Shown here one piece after another: positions 63,755-64,000 of a DNA stretch of 64,000 nt. The position numbers and the translations under genes are program-made. Source of the stretch: Bathynomus jamesi (taxonomy: Eukaryota > Arthropoda > Malacostraca > Isopoda > Cirolanidae); the NCBI GenBank assembly GCA_023014485.1, contig JAJOZX010008807.1, forward strand, positions 1-64,000. The letters run 5' to 3'. The notes beneath the pieces were generated by a model, which ran no database searches, was not told the DNA's origin, and worked only from the letters and a program-made list of their open reading frames with translations. Every line of letters starts with the position of its first letter. Within the stretch, counting starts at the first letter, position 1.

Positions 63755-64000
63755 CACAAGTATTCAAACTAGGCTAATATAACTGAGTTTTGTACAGATA
63801 CCACCTATAATTAATGATAAAAGATATCAGATTATCTACAAACATGTCCTTTTAAATACCTGTAAATAAAGCCTTTTTGTAACTACACCTAAATGTGAAT
63901 TTATTCTGGACTTAATCCCTGCATTGCATTTTTCTCTATCCATCTAAATACATGAATACAATTTTATCTCTACAGTATTTATTCCAAAAAATAATTACGT

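Overview
The window looks like gene-poor, repeat-dense DNA from an arthropod nuclear genome, most likely a decapod crustacean. The reasons are strong A+T richness, very many long (TA)n, (GA)n and (CA)n microsatellites, scattered short tracts of the arthropod telomere motif TTAGG/CCTAA, and a mix of broken animal transposons with no operon-like coding. No convincing host gene was found. One possible terminal exon is flagged at 32505-32733 (minus). Nearly every protein-like reading frame is a fragment of a transposase or of a non-LTR reverse transcriptase, and the rest are microsatellite translations.

Layout. 0.6-2.9 kb: hAT pseudogene (ZMYM1-like/DUF4371). 3-5.3 kb: two copies of a LINE C-terminal fragment around a foldback MITE. 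5.7-10.8 kb: Tigger/pogo relic, a minus-strand LINE with endonuclease and RT remains (6.8-9.1 kb), and a second Tigger relic holding a hAT MITE. 11-17.9 kb: foldback MITEs, a hAT MITE, tRNA-derived and 5S-derived SINEs, microsatellites. 18.4-20.6 kb: Tigger and hAT relics sitting in (TA)n. 21-23.4 kb: a rearranged Tc1 element and mariner MITEs. 25.8-31 kb: two minus-strand LINEs with a hAT MITE insertion and LINE 3' tails. 31-32.3 kb: two Helitron-like 3' ends in tandem. 33.5-34.3 kb: deleted mariner. 37.5-39.6 kb: a cluster of palindromic elements, including a 758-bp foldback element. 46.1-47.4 kb: the most complete mariner. 51.6-57.4 kb: a Russian-doll nest (LINE > mariner > CACTA/Chapaev-like element). 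60-63 kb: a mariner remnant and a mariner inside a mariner.

The most interesting signal is a clan of palindromic non-autonomous elements (3860-4042, 11222-11479, 28934-29135, 37563-37763, 39222-39627, and probably 12672-12819). All begin GG and end CC and are bounded by 8-bp target duplications (five exact, one with a single mismatch). Five of the six share a ~105-bp hairpin core built on CCTAACCTAACC, yet their terminal repeats fall into three unrelated types. No transposase for them is visible here. A second theme is that Tc1/mariner/pogo elements repeatedly sit inside (TA)n arrays, and that insertions can be peeled off on paper to restore reading frames, which fixes their order of arrival.
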